This document shows, one piece after another, positions 12,579-26,340 of a DNA stretch of 64,000 nucleotides. The translations under genes and the position numbers were made by a program. The notes under the pieces were generated by a model. That model made no database searches and was not told the DNA's origin. It worked only from the letters and a program-made list of their open reading frames with translations. Within the stretch, counting starts at the first letter, position 1. Each line of letters begins with the position of its first letter. The DNA comes from Lanius collurio (taxonomy: Eukaryota; Chordata; Aves; Passeriformes; Laniidae), in the NCBI GenBank assembly GCA_020086605.1, contig JACBWW010000039.1, positions 2,140,579-2,204,578 on the forward strand, in the 5' to 3' direction.

Positions 12579-15500
12579 TACCTTTTCCACAATCCTGAGG
12601 GGAAGGAAGAATAGATGGTCATCAAGGAAGAGTGGTTTCTGTTAATGCAGCCTTCTAGCTACTGTTTCTGACAGCAGCTCTCTGTACAGAGATCACCATT
12701 CTCTTTTTCATCAAGCAAGGAAGTGATTAAAAACTTTTAGAAACACTTGTATAGGGGGATATTCAAGATATTGACTTTAGCTAAATGATATTTAGGGTAG
12801 GTTACACCCCAATACCACTCAATCTTTTCATTTTACAACTCATCCTAAAAGGCATCTTGCTAAAGGAAGCAGACTTTATAGTGCTGGTGATTTATTCAAA
12901 GGAGCTCATTCTCAGTCCCTTGGGCACATCTTCAAGCATATTTCCCTAACCAATTTCATGTTTCATGTTTTTCATTCCATTTCAAATCTTTCTCTCTCTT
13001 TACATCTCTTATCAGGAAAGGATCAAATTTTCTCACCTTGAAACAAGCTTGTTTTGCCCTTTGGAGCAATCATGGGAGATAGAGACACATCATTTAGATA
13101 TTCTTACAGGTAATCAGGAAGGTAATTGCCAGATCAGCTGCCACTGCAGATTTCTCTTCAAATGCAATCCTAATTCAAAAAAGAAGGGACTCCCTGACCT
13201 CTGCAAAATCAATAATGTCCAAAATCCACTTAGAAACTCCTCAGTCTTCATGAAGGGGTTTCTCAGATTTCAGCCTTTCTAGAAAAACAGGTAATATTCA
13301 ATTTCCTTCCTCCCACTCATTCTTAAATCTTTGGAGATTAATGTGAAACCATCTTGAAGTCATTCCATTTCAGTCCTGTCTGAATTTCTGGCTCTGATTT
13401 CTACACTGCAGTGCACTTCTTAACCTTCACTTCCTGAATTTCTCACTTTACTATGGATCAAGTATCCCAAAAAAATGTGCCATTAAAGAGCATAATTATT
13501 TCAGATGATGGAGATGTAGCTGTTGCAGCCACATGAAGTTCTAGACAATATTCCTGCTGTAGAGCTTCACTCCCAGGGAGTTCATCTTATATGAAACATG
13601 AATGCAGTGATGGGGTATATAACCACATTTCTAATTCTTGCTTGTGAGTATAATTTTTATTTAAGGATATTTAACTTTTTATTATAACTATATCCATTCT
13701 GTCTTAATTTCCTCCTTTCCTCTTCTGTGTCCCTTACTCAAACATTCTGTAGGAAATTTTGTACAATCCCCTGTTTCTCTCTTCTCCATTGAAAACTCTC
13801 TTCTTCCCAGTATCCCACAAGAAGTCCTACATCCCTTTAGGCAGTATTCCCTTTTCATTCTCCTGGTGTTCTGGAAAGAGTTTCATTTCTTGGGCCACTT
13901 TGGTTCTCCTGAGGTAACCATTCTGCTGAGGATGTGGTGGTGTGGCCCATGCAGGTGTTCTTCATTCCCCAGCTCTCTTGGCTTTCTCTGCCTGGTCACT
14001 TCCAGCACCTATGCCTTGCCTTTGTGTTTGATAGGATTAAAGACTGTAGTTGGATAACCCAGCATCAAGCAACTTTAATTTAATATTCCAGGCACACTGG
14101 GGGGGAAGATGGAGATGTGGGATGTGGCATTAGCAATAATAAAGGAGGAAGGGAGTAGGTTGTGGGAGAGGTTTATTGAGGAGGTGGGAAGCTGTATTGA
14201 TGTTTTTTATCATCCTGTAAGAACAGGAATTGAGGCAACTGCCAAGAGGCACCTAATGCCCCGTTCTGGCAGCCCAAGCAGAAAGACAAGAGGTTCACAG
14301 CTTGATTCCTTGCTTTTGGCAGCTCAAAAAATGATAAATGAAACAGAAGTGCTCTGGAAAACAGCAAATGCATAATTAGGCATCATTTACCCATGGCAGA
14401 CAGGGGCAGTGTATACTTGTAGGCTTACAGTACTTTTCACACTGCTTTTCTTTATTAACCATTTGTTCCTTCTAGAAAGTTTAAGTTGCTTTTATTCTGC
14501 TTGGGTACCACAGTGAGGAGAGAGTCTTATTTTGTAAGTGACTCAAGTGGGTTTGAATAACTGCTCAGTTAATAGTTTGGAAACATCCTGGCAGGTTTTG
14601 AATTGTTTATTGTTTTTTCTCTTTCGGTGATGCACAAATAGCTTGAACTCTTTGAAGGAAGTATGATGAACCCATCAGCTGTGGAAATAAAATACTGGAG
14701 ATTCAGTCCTTGCCTTGCTCCTTGAGCTGAGGAGATAAGAAAAATCTCTTTTGCCAGGAGATAAGTGAAGCGGTGCAAATGGGTGACTGCTCAGCTGACA
14801 AGTGAAACTCAGTGCAGGATTTCTCTGGCAGAAGCTGAGGAAATGGCCCTGGCACTTTGTCTTCTCAGGGATTTGTGGCTGCCCTCCATTGCCTCCTGGC
14901 CAGCAGGGCAGCACCAGCACTCCTCACTGCAGTGTAAGGTAAGGCAAACCCTGCTTCAGCTGTCAAGGAAAGCTGCTTAAAATCCCTGTTGGTTGTACTC
15001 TGCAACAGCTGAGGAGCACCAGTCTGAGCTGTTCCCCTGACTCAGCTGAACTCATTGTGCTTGGAGCTTCTCAGATCATCTGACCCACCACAGGCCAGTG
15101 GAACACTCTTCTTTCAGTTTTGTCTCACTTGTACATAAAAGCCTCTCTGAACTTTTTTTTTTCTCTGGAAGATTAGTGGGATTTTCACTCTGTGTTGTAT
15201 GACATGACTTGTGGTATTTATTATACCTAAAAAAAAAGTGATTTTTTTAATTCAAAAAATGTAATTTATTGATTTGCAAAATTAGAAACAAATCTACCTA
15301 TGGAAGGAGGAAAAAAAAAGTCATTTAGAAGTTTTTATTTGTAATATAAATATAGATTTGAGAATTACTTTTTTTTCCTTAGCCACTTCATTATCCTAGA
15401 TATCTTGGCAGAAAAAAAAAAAAAAAGAGCACAGCTGCACCTTTTTCTGACCTCCCTGTAGTAAAATGGCAGTGTCCCAACAACTGTCCAATTGCAAACA

Positions 15501-16827
15501 AAGGTGACCAAGTAGTTCTTTAGCTGCCAGGCAGCTGATTTCAGGATGCTGAGTAAGCTTGGAGAGACACTGGAGTGTTGGGCTGCCTGTGACAGCCCCA
15601 TTTGGAAATGGAGGCAGGTAGCAGCACCAGAGACAGCAAAAAGCCTCCCTGACATTTACACCCACTATTTAGGGGTCTCTAGTTCCTGCCACATTCCCCA
15701 TAAGAATTGTATTAAGCAGTAAACTTGTAAGGGCCATCTATGGCAGAGAAATCAGCATGTCCCCAAGGACACCATGGGATGGGCAGCAGGCTTGTATCCT
15801 ATCTCTGAGCTTTTCTGGGATTTTGGTCTCAATATCAGTTTTAGACTAGTGGGATTTTTGTGACTCACTCAAGCTGTAGCCCAGCTGTTGGGGCTTGGGG
15901 AGCCAACAGACAGGTATTACCTCTGTCCAGTCATGGTATTCACATCTCCTGACTGACATCTTGCTGGTTTGAGCTTCACCTGAGTCTGCACTGACTCAGT
16001 CTCCTGGTGAGCCAAAGGAGGCACTGAAATTCAGCTGCCTTGAATGCTTGGCTGCAGGACATTCTCACTGTGCTGCACAGGGAAACCACATTGACATCTC
16101 AGCAACCAAACCATGCAGCTGCAGTCCTTGCCCAGCCTCAGTGCCAGAGCTGTCAGTGCCAGAGCACTGGAGGGATGCAGTGGGGAGCAGGGGGTCCTCA
16201 TGCACAGCCCCTTCTCACAAAAAAAAATAAGCTGGAAAGCTTTTCTTGATAGGACATCAATAGTAACAAACTCATGAACATTGCAATAAAAATCCCAGGA
16301 TCTCTTATAAAATCTCCTCAGGGAAGCAAGGGCTGCTTTTATTTCTTTTTATTTCCTCCTTAGGACGTGTCCTTACTTTTCTCACTTATGCAAAAAGAGC
16401 AATGTCCATAGCACTGACACACATTGCAGTAAATTACTATTGATTTTATCAAATCACTCAGCTGCATTTCAGTGCCCAAGAAACTATGGAGCCATTTATT
16501 GCTTCCTATTGTGTATTCTGCATCAATGAGCATTGTGTGTTCCAAATGCTACATTGTGGAAAAAATTACTCTGAGTCCTGAAAATATAGTCAGTTTGTTA
16601 ATTGGTAAAATGCATTCCTTGTTGGCAATTGGTTCATTCCTCTCTCCACACTCCAATATCAGAATTTACTGAAAGGCTCTTTGAAAAAGGAGGGACTTCT
16701 ATTATATGAAAATAATAGATATGTTGCACTATAAAAAAGAAAATTGATATTTTAAAATATTATGGAATAACTTGGTTCATTCATTCATTTCTAGCACATG
16801 TCTGAACTGTCAGCATATTCTACTTCC
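12579..16827. other. Non-coding stretch up to assembly gap
   Basis: No gene recognised. The largest open frames are about 105 codons (12965-13282, +) and 96 codons (15365-15655, -), neither with a recognisable domain. The second ends in a run of Phe or Lys codons that is only the A15 homopolymer at 15412-15426. Sequence around 15.4-16.2 kb is somewhat GC-richer, with short local repeats of CAGTGCCAGAGC near 16140. Confidence 0.55.
15412..15426. repeat. Poly-A tract (15 A)
   Basis: A homopolymer of about 15 A. No recognisable retroposed body lies directly upstream, so it is more likely a slippage-expanded tract than the tail of a retrocopy. Confidence 0.85.
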
Positions 16828-16837
16828 NNNNNNNNNN
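16828..16837. other. Assembly gap (10 N)
   Basis: Ten consecutive Ns. The round size suggests a placeholder rather than a measured length. It sits directly beside a short tandem repeat, which is a usual cause of such breaks. Confidence 0.97.
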
Positions 16838-16889
16838 TTAGATTAGTATATGAAGTGTATAGAAGTATAGACTAGTATATGAAGTGCTA
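16838..16889. repeat. 29-bp-period tandem repeat flanking the gap
   Basis: Two copies of a GA(T/C)TAGTATATGAAGTG block start at 16841 and 16870, giving a 29-bp period with one substitution in the shared 17 bases. The second copy breaks off into CTAGTAAAATTAGTAAAA, which has its own small internal duplication. The first copy begins almost at the N run, so more units probably lie in the gap. Confidence 0.75.
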
Positions 16890-18156
16890 GTAAAATTAGT
16901 AAAATTTCCAAAGGAAATTTTAATCACCTGCCTTCGAGTATTTAAATCAAAATATAAATACAAATCCTTCCACTTGCACACTTTCAGCTGAAGGGCTTTA
17001 TTTTTGAAAACCAGATCTGATTAAGAACTTTTGTCTTTATGATGAGAATAGAATTTAATAAACTTTTTTAATATATCCATCATTATTATATAAATGAATT
17101 CTACTGAATTTGTGTTGTGCTGTTAACAAAGAACAATTCATCAAGCCTATCTTCTTGCTTAGAATTATTTCATTGAAAGGACATCTATGTGTTCAACATA
17201 AAACTTGTATTTCTCTCCTTTTCATTTTCCATTTTGTTCCATTCAATATTAGAAAAAAAAATCAGAAAAATACAGAAAAACATCAGAAAATTTCTTTTTT
17301 TGTGAAAAGAAAGGTCAAAGTGTGAATTTACTTCTGTTTAAAAGCTGTGGTATTGATTTTATTATGTGTGTGAATCTAGCTGGCTCTGTTCTTTACCTGC
17401 ACAAGATTATGTTATTGGGTTGAGCTTGTTAGGTAGCTCTGTCTAGTTAAAAGAAAAAAAAAGCTTCTTTCTGGAAAATGTCAGTGTTAACAAAATGTTC
17501 TGCAATGATTCAACCTAAATGGAAATGATTCATTATATCAAAATGGCACAGGACACTTTCTAAGTGAATCAAAACAAATGTATGCTGCATTTTCTTAGCT
17601 TATGCATTATTGTAACCTGGGATGCCACTGGGATTTTAGACAGAAAAGAGGGATTGTTTTGAATGTATCAGAAAAGATGCAGTCTCACTAAAAAGCCTGG
17701 CTTATGGAACACAATGGGATGTCATGCTCCCTATCTGGAAATGGATCAAAGTCTACAAAAGGTATTTTTTTCCACAGACACTTCTAATGTGAAATTTTCT
17801 CTCATTGTAGAGTGAAATCACCTTTTATAATGTAAGCAGTAGGGGAACGTTCAAACTTATTAAGTTAATTTCCATCCCACTTAAAAAAGAAAACCTTGTG
17901 AAAATGAGAGAACATGAGCATGCACCGTGGGCTGGCTCACCCTTGTGAAACTCCCTTCAGAACAGGAAATATTTCTTAGCTGCCATCTCTCAGCTCCCAT
18001 TTTCCCCTGGTGTAAATTCTGGGTGCAGGACCCCTTTCTTTACTGCCTTCAGCACTCCTCCCACTGAGACCCCTCACACTGGGGTACATCACTTCCTACA
18101 TAGACAAGATGTGGTGATAACAGATTAATTACATACTTTTAAAAATGTCTTTGATT

Positions 18157-18179
18157 AAAAAAAAAAAAAAAAAAAAAAA
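18157..18179. repeat. Poly-A tract (23 A)
   Basis: The longest homopolymer in the window. The roughly 150 bp upstream match no gene or LINE tail I recognise, and I see no flanking target duplication, so a processed retrocopy is not supported. Confidence 0.9.
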
Positions 18180-20705
18180 GAAGCAGTTTCTTCCTCACAT
18201 CAAAGAAATACTAAGAGGAAAAGATATGGAGTTTGGAACCAAATACCAATGCCTATTATTCCTGAATGCCTGAAACACACAAAGTAGTCCAAAACAGGCA
18301 AACAATGCACTAGCAGCTGATTGCTGTTTTGACTGTAGGTTTTAGACATGGAGTATGGTGATTATTTGTTGCTGTCATTCCTAAGGATAAAAAATCATAC
18401 TCAATAATTCTGAAACCTAGCTGAAAACTCATACAGAGTGTGGCTCAGGGATGTAAAAACATTGTGAAAATAACAGAACTGAATTTGGAAGGGCAGGGAC
18501 TAATCATTTAAGACAGCCCACAACGTCTCAGTAAAGGCAAGTCACACTAAGGCAGCCTTTGGAGGAAATCTGAGGAGCAGATGAACATTCATATTGTATT
18601 TTTATACTTAGATTAAGAACAGGCAAAGCCACAAGGCCCTACACCAACCATATACTTTGGATTAGGCCCTGGATAATGAGAGTGATACGAATTGTTGCCA
18701 AAACCTCAAACTGAATGAGGGGTAAAGTAAAAGGATTAGGAGGTAAACATATACATTTGGCTGCCTACCTTTCCTGGAGCTGTGGGGCAGAAAGTAAGCA
18801 AGGATACTGAGTAGGATAAATGATGGTGTGATGTCTGTCATGGCAGCACATGCCTGGCTGGAGAGAAGCATTCAGAGTTTGAGTGCAGCATGGGACAGAT
18901 TACATGTCCCCCAAACATCCCACCCTAGGGCATTAAACAAGAGTATTATTAGCAGTATTTATGTCCATGAAGACCACAATGCCTGCTGATAGCTCATGTC
19001 ATCATTTGCCACTGCTCTCTGAACTGGTGGGGTTGTACAACTTAGCAGTTACTGGGCTGGGTTTTACTCAGTACACTTGGAGTGACCATCTCTTCTTGGT
19101 GATGTGGTCTGTGACTCACAGATAGATGCAAACCCTTTTTGTTCTACAGGCCCGTGTGTGACAGGCCTAGGTAAGAGCCCGGGGTGACCCCAATGTATTT
19201 AAGGAGAGAAGGTACTTGGATTTCCTTGATTTTGATTTTCAGGACAATGATGACTGTTGATTTTTTTCACATCGCTTGGTGTTGAGCTGTACCTTTAGAC
19301 ATTTAAAAAATTTGTGCAAGTGAACACAAACTCTTACTCACACATCCCCAGAAAATGGTAATGTGGTGTTAAGACCAGTCCAGAGAGCCAGGTAAGTGCA
19401 TTAATAACGAGACTGCAGACAGGATGTCAGAGGGCGAGGAGAGCTGTGGGTCACTGCAAAAGCTCCCTCCCAGCAGCTCCCTGGGGCTGCTCCATGAGTT
19501 GGTCCCCAATGTCACATTCTCCACACTGAGCACAAGCTGGGCTGCTTCAGCCTGCTCAGTGCAGCCTGAGCAAAGGACCTGAGCACATCCCCAGCCAGCA
19601 TTCCCCTCTCCAAACACCAACCTGCCCCTTGTCAGAGTCCCCCTGTGGCCTCTCCAGCCTGTACTGCAAGGGGAATGTTTTTTAAAAGAGGATGAGAGTT
19701 AAAACAGGGGGAAGAAAATGTCAAGCAGCAAATAGAAGTGGAAACCCCTGTTTGGCACTGAGGAACAGCTGTCCATGTGCAGCTGCTGCTCTCTCTCTGC
19801 AAGCACCACATGCTTGTTGCTTTGCTTAGGGTTGACCAGGCTCTTGGTGGGTCTGCAGGATTTAGTTGATGCTATTTAGGCTTCTTTGCCTTGTGGAGCT
19901 TTACTCAGCTTTAATCAGAACTTCTATGGTAGATAGCAGACCTGTAAATTGTAACTGGTTTTTAATTTTAGAGAAGAGTTTTGAAAAGGAAAGTTTTCTT
20001 ACTACTGATCCTTAAAATAAACTGTAGATGACTTTTAGAGAATGATATGTAGATTTTTTTTTTCACCTTCTACCTCCAATTACCCTCTAAAAGACCCTAC
20101 AAGCAATCTCATTTATGGAGGATCTACTTAAAGTGATTGTGCTTGTTGGAATCTAAATATGATCTTCATTTCTGGAATTCATCTCCTTTTTTTTAAAAGG
20201 AAATTTTTCCCTTAGAAAATGCAGTTCCATTGCAACCTAAATGCATTCTAGGGTATTTCCATAATCACTTTGATTAAAATAGTCTATTTGAAATTAAGTA
20301 CACATCTTCCTAAATGCAGGAAAGGTCTCATTCCTCAATCATATGTAGACAATTAATTCCTGCTGGAGAGCATCCAGCTCAGAGTACAAGCAATAGCTAA
20401 GAACCATCAAACTCTATTGCATTGAACCATGAAGGAGAGAAAGCATGAGAAGAGAACACAGGTTTTGTAGAGATATGAAAGCCAAAAATAATTGGCCTGC
20501 AAGTTGAGTGCAGATGCCTAACCATGTCATAAACTGTGCAGAGTAGCCCACTCATAAAGGAAATAAGTGCTGAACTCCAGGCAGCACTGCTGATTGTAAT
20601 AATCAATTCAGAATCAGCACAACTGTCCCTGCACTTCCTTTTGTTTCTTTCTTTCTTGTAGTGTAAATTTATTGTATGCCAGCAATAAGAAATTAACTTA
20701 AAGAT

Positions 20706-20720
20706 AAGTAAGTAAGTAAA
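20706..20720. repeat. Short (AAGT)n microsatellite
   Basis: Three to four AAGT units in tandem within AT-rich DNA. Short and of no evident function. Confidence 0.8.
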
Positions 20721-23700
20721 ATTCAGTCAGTTGAAATCTATAGGAATGAATTAATTTTGCTGTAACATGTGAAAAGTTAATTAGAAGTTGGGAACATATG
20801 GAATAAAAACATTAGGGCATTCAGTTCATATGAAGTTAGGCATTGATACAATCTTCTCCTGAAAAGGTAAAAAATTAAATGCAGGAAGCATTTGGAAAAA
20901 AAAAAAAGTCAATTCTGTATTACAATGGCAAAGAACAGAGTGATCTTTTGTAAAATATATAAATATATTTTTGGCAGTGACTTCTTCCCTTTTTGGCTGC
21001 CAAGTCTTATGACAGTGTACATAAAACCAACTGCAAAAAAAAAATTCTTATAATTAGAGTACTCATCATCTTGCCTTAAAAATTGGTACAAAAAATAAAT
21101 GTCTTTAGTGGATAGCACTTAACTCCAGCTGACAGTAGGCTCAATCCTACATGTTTTATTCATAGTTTTAGTTCTGGTGACATCAGTGACTTTTGTACAA
21201 GGCCAACAGAGTTTGCCCTGAGTCGTGCTTGCTCAGAGGGAATAGACATAAAAAAACTACCTTTAAGGATAATTATTATATAATCCAAGTAAAATCTCTG
21301 AAATTCCTATTGAAGAAAGGCATTGTCTTTCCAGTGAGGGAATCATGTTCAAAGACCCTTTTATATCAGTGTGCTTTGGGTATGCTGAAATACACAAAGT
21401 GTAGCCTCCTGTCTTCGTTACACACCGAGTGTGAAGCGCTCCTGAATGAGCATTCCCTGGGCAGGCAGAGCCCCAGAGAGGAGCCCAGCACCCTCAGCTC
21501 AGGGGAAACTGCTCTGCATCGTGCTGCAGCAATTTGTCACAAGGAAATGGCCCTCTCTGAGACCCTAAAACTACTGATTGTGGGCAGGGTGTGCTTTGCT
21601 GATTGTGGCCACTGCCAAGAAAAACCTACTCTGTCCCCTGGTCCCTACTGGGAAATAACCAGAGAAAGGGAGGAAAGGAAAAAACCCACATGATCTTGCT
21701 CTGTCTCACGGACAGAACTTTGGAATAGCTCTGTTAAAAGACACTTTTTGCTGGCCATGGCATATCCCTGGAAAAACAGAAAAACACCTGCTTGTAGAAA
21801 CCTGTACTTTTTCCTGTTAACATGTTTGAAAGGGCACCTCAGGAGGGTTCCTGAAGTTTGGGATCTGCAGTTTGCTCTGCTTCACCACACACCTGCAGCT
21901 CCCAGAATGGTGCTCAGCCACCTTCCAGCTGGCTATTTGCCACCCAGCCTTGAGCACGGTGCTGCCTGGCTTAAAATGCTCTGCAGACAGATTTCAGACC
22001 CTCTTTCCTTTTCTTACCTTGCCATAAAGTCACCAGAAGGAGCTGCTCTAAGCCTTGCATCTCTGAACATCAGCATCAAACTTTGTGACAGTTTGTGTTT
22101 TGAGAACACATCCTGATTCAGTTCTCTTCTTGATTGTCTCTAATTTATCCAGGCTTACCTTAAAAATACTTTGCATTTAGTAGCACATTTTCAGTGCCAT
22201 TTATTTGCCATTTTTTCACCATTTAAATAAAAGCTGGGAAAACAACCTTGGCAATTAACAGCACGTATTGTTTCTCTAAGACAACCCTTGTAATTAGTAA
22301 GTTAATTTCCCACAAATATGACCAAAGCTATATTAGCAACCAGTATTACCATATGTTTTTGGAAAGAAAATAATCATCAAATTGTTTAAGAGTCTCCTGG
22401 GAAAGGAGAATAGAAGATCTGATTTAAGACAATATCATGTCTTGAGAAAATTACACTATGTCCCTGTCATACTTTTATCTATTATGGTGCTGTCTGCTGA
22501 TGCATTTCCATTTGAAGAGTGTTATAATTTATCATGGAAGTAGAGGTCTATTAAATTGAGGCTAGTTAAGTGCCAAGAAACAGAACACCAGAATTTGCTG
22601 AATTTGGGACACAAAGTTGACCCCCAGATAAAGGTGGAGTCGGTTCTGTCAGAACTACTTGTATGTTATTATCAACCCTCAATGCAAGCTGTGCAGCTTT
22701 TCTCTCTTTTTGGCAAGCAAATTGAGACAGTAATTATTTGATAAGGTTTTTTAAAAGCATCACTGCAGTATATTCTTTCTCTACTTTTCTACATTGCAAT
22801 GCAGCCCAAATTTGCTTGTCATTGCTGCATGTTAAAAAATCCAGGATCTGTCCAAAGGAAATATCATCAGAGTTGGCACAGACATCCTTCTGGGCTTCTG
22901 TAGCCTGGATAATCTTAGATATTTTCTGCTGATTCAGGTTCTCATGATGATAATTTCATCTTTTCTCGCTGTGGAAACACACACATTTGTCATTTAAAGT
23001 AAGGAGTGTAAAGACAAGCAGTGCAGTGATGCTGTATGCTGAGGAATCAATGTGAAAGGAATTTGGAAAATTGTAGCCTGATTTAAAAAGAGGAGGCCCT
23101 TTCTAGGCACTTGGGCCCTTCAAAGTCCAGGTATTTCTCATCAAATGGGTGGGCTCAGAAAGGTTGGCCTTTTTGAAGTGCACCTGCTTTTCAGATTTCG
23201 TAAGAATTCTCTGCTGCTTCAGGTTTTTTTCAGTTTCTGTGCTTTACTATGTAGAACAAGTTACTCCCTTAGTGGCATAAGGAAGCCTAGAGGAGCAAGT
23301 TAGGCAGAATCTAAATATATAGAATATCCTTTGGCTGTGTCAGCAACTCCATCTTTGTTTGTATCTTTGTTTCATAGGTATATAAGATTTTATTGCAGAG
23401 ACTAATCAAAGAAAAGGCTGAAAATGCACTTTGAAAGAACATAAACCTTCGAGAAAAACTCCTAAAACCGGTCTGCAACTGTGTTCCTTGCATGTCTACT
23501 CAAGCAGAATAATTTCTAGCCTTTTGTTCCTGTGAAACTCCATTAGGTGTGTTGAAAATCTGAAAATTGCCTCTGGATTGGAGTGGGGAGTATTCTTTCA
23601 TATGATTTGACTTTTTTTCAATAAGAATTTAAAAGGAAAATAGAATGTACTGCAGGCCCCCAAGAGTCAAAAATAAAAAAAAATGTCCCATTAACGCTAT

Positions 23701-25939
23701 ATGAACATTTATATGAAAAATATCCCTTCACTATAATAGGATAGAAAAGGTTTATTAATTCTGGTTTATTTTGTGGGATTGTGAACTTTGAATCTTAATG
23801 TTCCCCAAAGTTCTGCCAGGTCAGGTGTTTCTATTTTCCTAATGCAGCAGTTTGACATTTCACATGAAGCCCAGAGTGTTTAGGATTTGAATATCTTATA
23901 TATTAATACTAAAGTGATAAAAATCCAATGAACATCGCTGTCTCCCAAGCAATGGTTATATTTTAAAAATACTTAGACTGATCTCTTTTATTTTCTGAAA
24001 ATTGTATTTAGATACAAGATATACATCTTACTATAAATCCAAAAATTTTATCAATAAAATATAGGAAACAAAGGTAAAGTTATCAGCATTATTGACAGTT
24101 TCCTGATTACAAAGAAAAAGCAGGATTTGACAAGAGTTTCTTGCATTAACATAGTCTAAATGTTAGAGTTAAATATGAATTCAACAGCCATGTTGATGAA
24201 GGCCTGTCGTGAGCCACAGCTATTTCTGGACAGTTCACTGTGGTAGCTCACAGCTGACTCACTCAGGAGACAAGATGAAGAGGGGTTTTTCACTTGCATG
24301 ACACAGTATTCAGTGTAATTATGTCCTTCTTTTTGGTGTTTGAGGAGTATTTGACACTTGCATTTTGAGACAATGACATTTCCGTGAGATCCAGTTCTCT
24401 GATACCACACTAACTCCAAGTCACTATGGATCAGCTGAGGTACCTACAGGGAATATGTGAGGAGTCATCCCACTGACTTTTGCCAAATCACGTGTTCAGG
24501 CCATTGTCTTCTGGGTAAAAGAACTTATTGTAAAAGGTTTTAACAATTTATTTTCAAACTTTAGTACTGGTGCTGATTTTAATTGCTGAAACAGCCAAAT
24601 TTCAGTTTCTAACTCTTCAAATAAGAGAATGTCATAAAATTTCCATCTTTTACTCCATAATAAATATTGAAAGAAAACTCTATCCTTTAGAACGAGAGTC
24701 TACAAGGAAAGATCACAAATCTTTTAATTACAAAGATATTAGAGGATGCAATTCCACTGGATTAAGGCAGTGGTTGTACCATGGTTCACTTAATTTTACT
24801 GATTTGGTGTCATAAAATGATAATACCTTTCTTTTTAAATTGAAGTGTGCTTGTGCTGAAATACTGTGTAACATATAACTCAAGCCTAGATTTCCTCCCT
24901 GAGAATGTTTGGTGGATAGGAATACACCAAAAATACAGTCCAAACTTGACTCCACAAACTGATTTTAGATATGAAAAAAGTGTGTAAAATTGGTGTGCTG
25001 CATTGTCCTAATCAGTTTAACTTCATTGTGGAAAATGAATTTATGATAATATACCAGAGAACTATTATGCTTTTGACCTTATTAAGCTGGAGTAGAATCA
25101 AATTGTATACTATTGACCTTAACCTTGGCTCACTGTGTAGATGAATGAAAATAATTGCACTGCTGAAAATAATCAAATGACTGCACACAGCTCTGCAGAT
25201 TGAATGGACCTTGGCTCAGTGCTATTAAGAATGATTTAGCCTACAGAAATAAAGTTTTTTAATTAATGAAGAACAATGACAGGAAAAGAAATAGTACTCC
25301 ACCAGCTGCTTTTAAGCAAAAGTGGATGGATGCACTAGGATGGATGTGTTAGAGGGTGGTTGTTATAACTATTGAGATTGGTTTTAAAGGCTGAAACAGA
25401 GGATATGTATGGCAAAGTGGAGATGGAAATTATGGCTAGACACCTAGAATGAGGTGTGTTTGTAACCCAAATTAGACAAGCAACTAAGGAATCCCTGACT
25501 ATTATTCCAATTAAGAAAATGGAGCTGTGGAGACTTGCAGCTTATGTGACTTTGGTGGAAATTTGCCTCAGGCACTCTAAAAATAAACCAAAAAGCTGGA
25601 AAGATGTCTTTCCTGAGGCCAGTGAAAATATTCCCATCTTCATCTTGGGAAAAAAACCCAACATATTTTCAGTTGAGGCTGCTGGACAGTGGAACAGCAT
25701 GTGGGGGTGTGTTTGTGGTCACTTAGGTGGAAGGGCGTTCAGTCCTTCTCGTTCCAGAACCCCTAAACCAGCAGCTCCATGACCCAGAAACTGGTTCTGG
25801 GGACTGTCATTTAAATGGCACAAGCTCCTGAGGCCAATTCAGGCTTGATTTTAAACCTCTTACTTAACAAAAATAATATGTTGCATGGTTGTTGAGTTTT
25901 TTCCTCCTCCAACTGATATTTTTTCTTCCAGAAGGGATA

Positions 25940-26340
25940 AAGAGTCAAGTTCCGCTTTGTCCTATTAATTTAATTAGTATTGGATTGATGTAATTGAGAA
26001 CAGAATTTGTCCTGTGCTGCTTAAATTAGATGAGAGCTCCATCAGGCTGATTCATTCATATTACAGTGCATCTTCATTACAGCATCGTTTAATTCCCTTA
26101 GAGATTTCTTTATTTCTTTTCTCATGCAGAGTATCACCCTGATTCCATCAGTCAGGTAGGGCCTTTTACTCCTTCTTTCACAGAATTTAGCTACTCAAAA
26201 AAAAAAATAACTAAGGGGGGTCAGGGGGAATGTTGATGAGCATTTCACGTCGTGCTTTTAGTATTAATGCTGCAAGATTTCATTGACAAGGTTTCATGAT
26301 TAACACAGGCACGCTGGGAATACTTTTTGTGGCAAAGTGG
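25940..26340. promoter_or_regulatory. Possible conserved non-coding element (unverified)
   Basis: The stretch has TTAATTTAATTAG-type homeodomain-like AT cores, a repeat-free body with mixed composition, and a CACGTCGTG-like CpG-bearing core near 26247 in a CpG-poor region. It contains no long open frame. These traits are common in vertebrate developmental enhancers but not specific to them. Conservation cannot be judged from one genome, so this is a guess at the likeliest regulatory segment rather than a detection. Confidence 0.2.

Noticed and set aside
18000..18179. A processed retrocopy ending in the A23 tract
   Set aside because: No recognisable mRNA-like body and no flanking target duplication.
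21193..21693. The longest open frame (166 codons, +) as a gene
   Set aside because: It starts from TTG, has no recognised domain or signals, and sits in a patch with few stops. A frame of about this length is near what chance allows in 64 kb read six ways.
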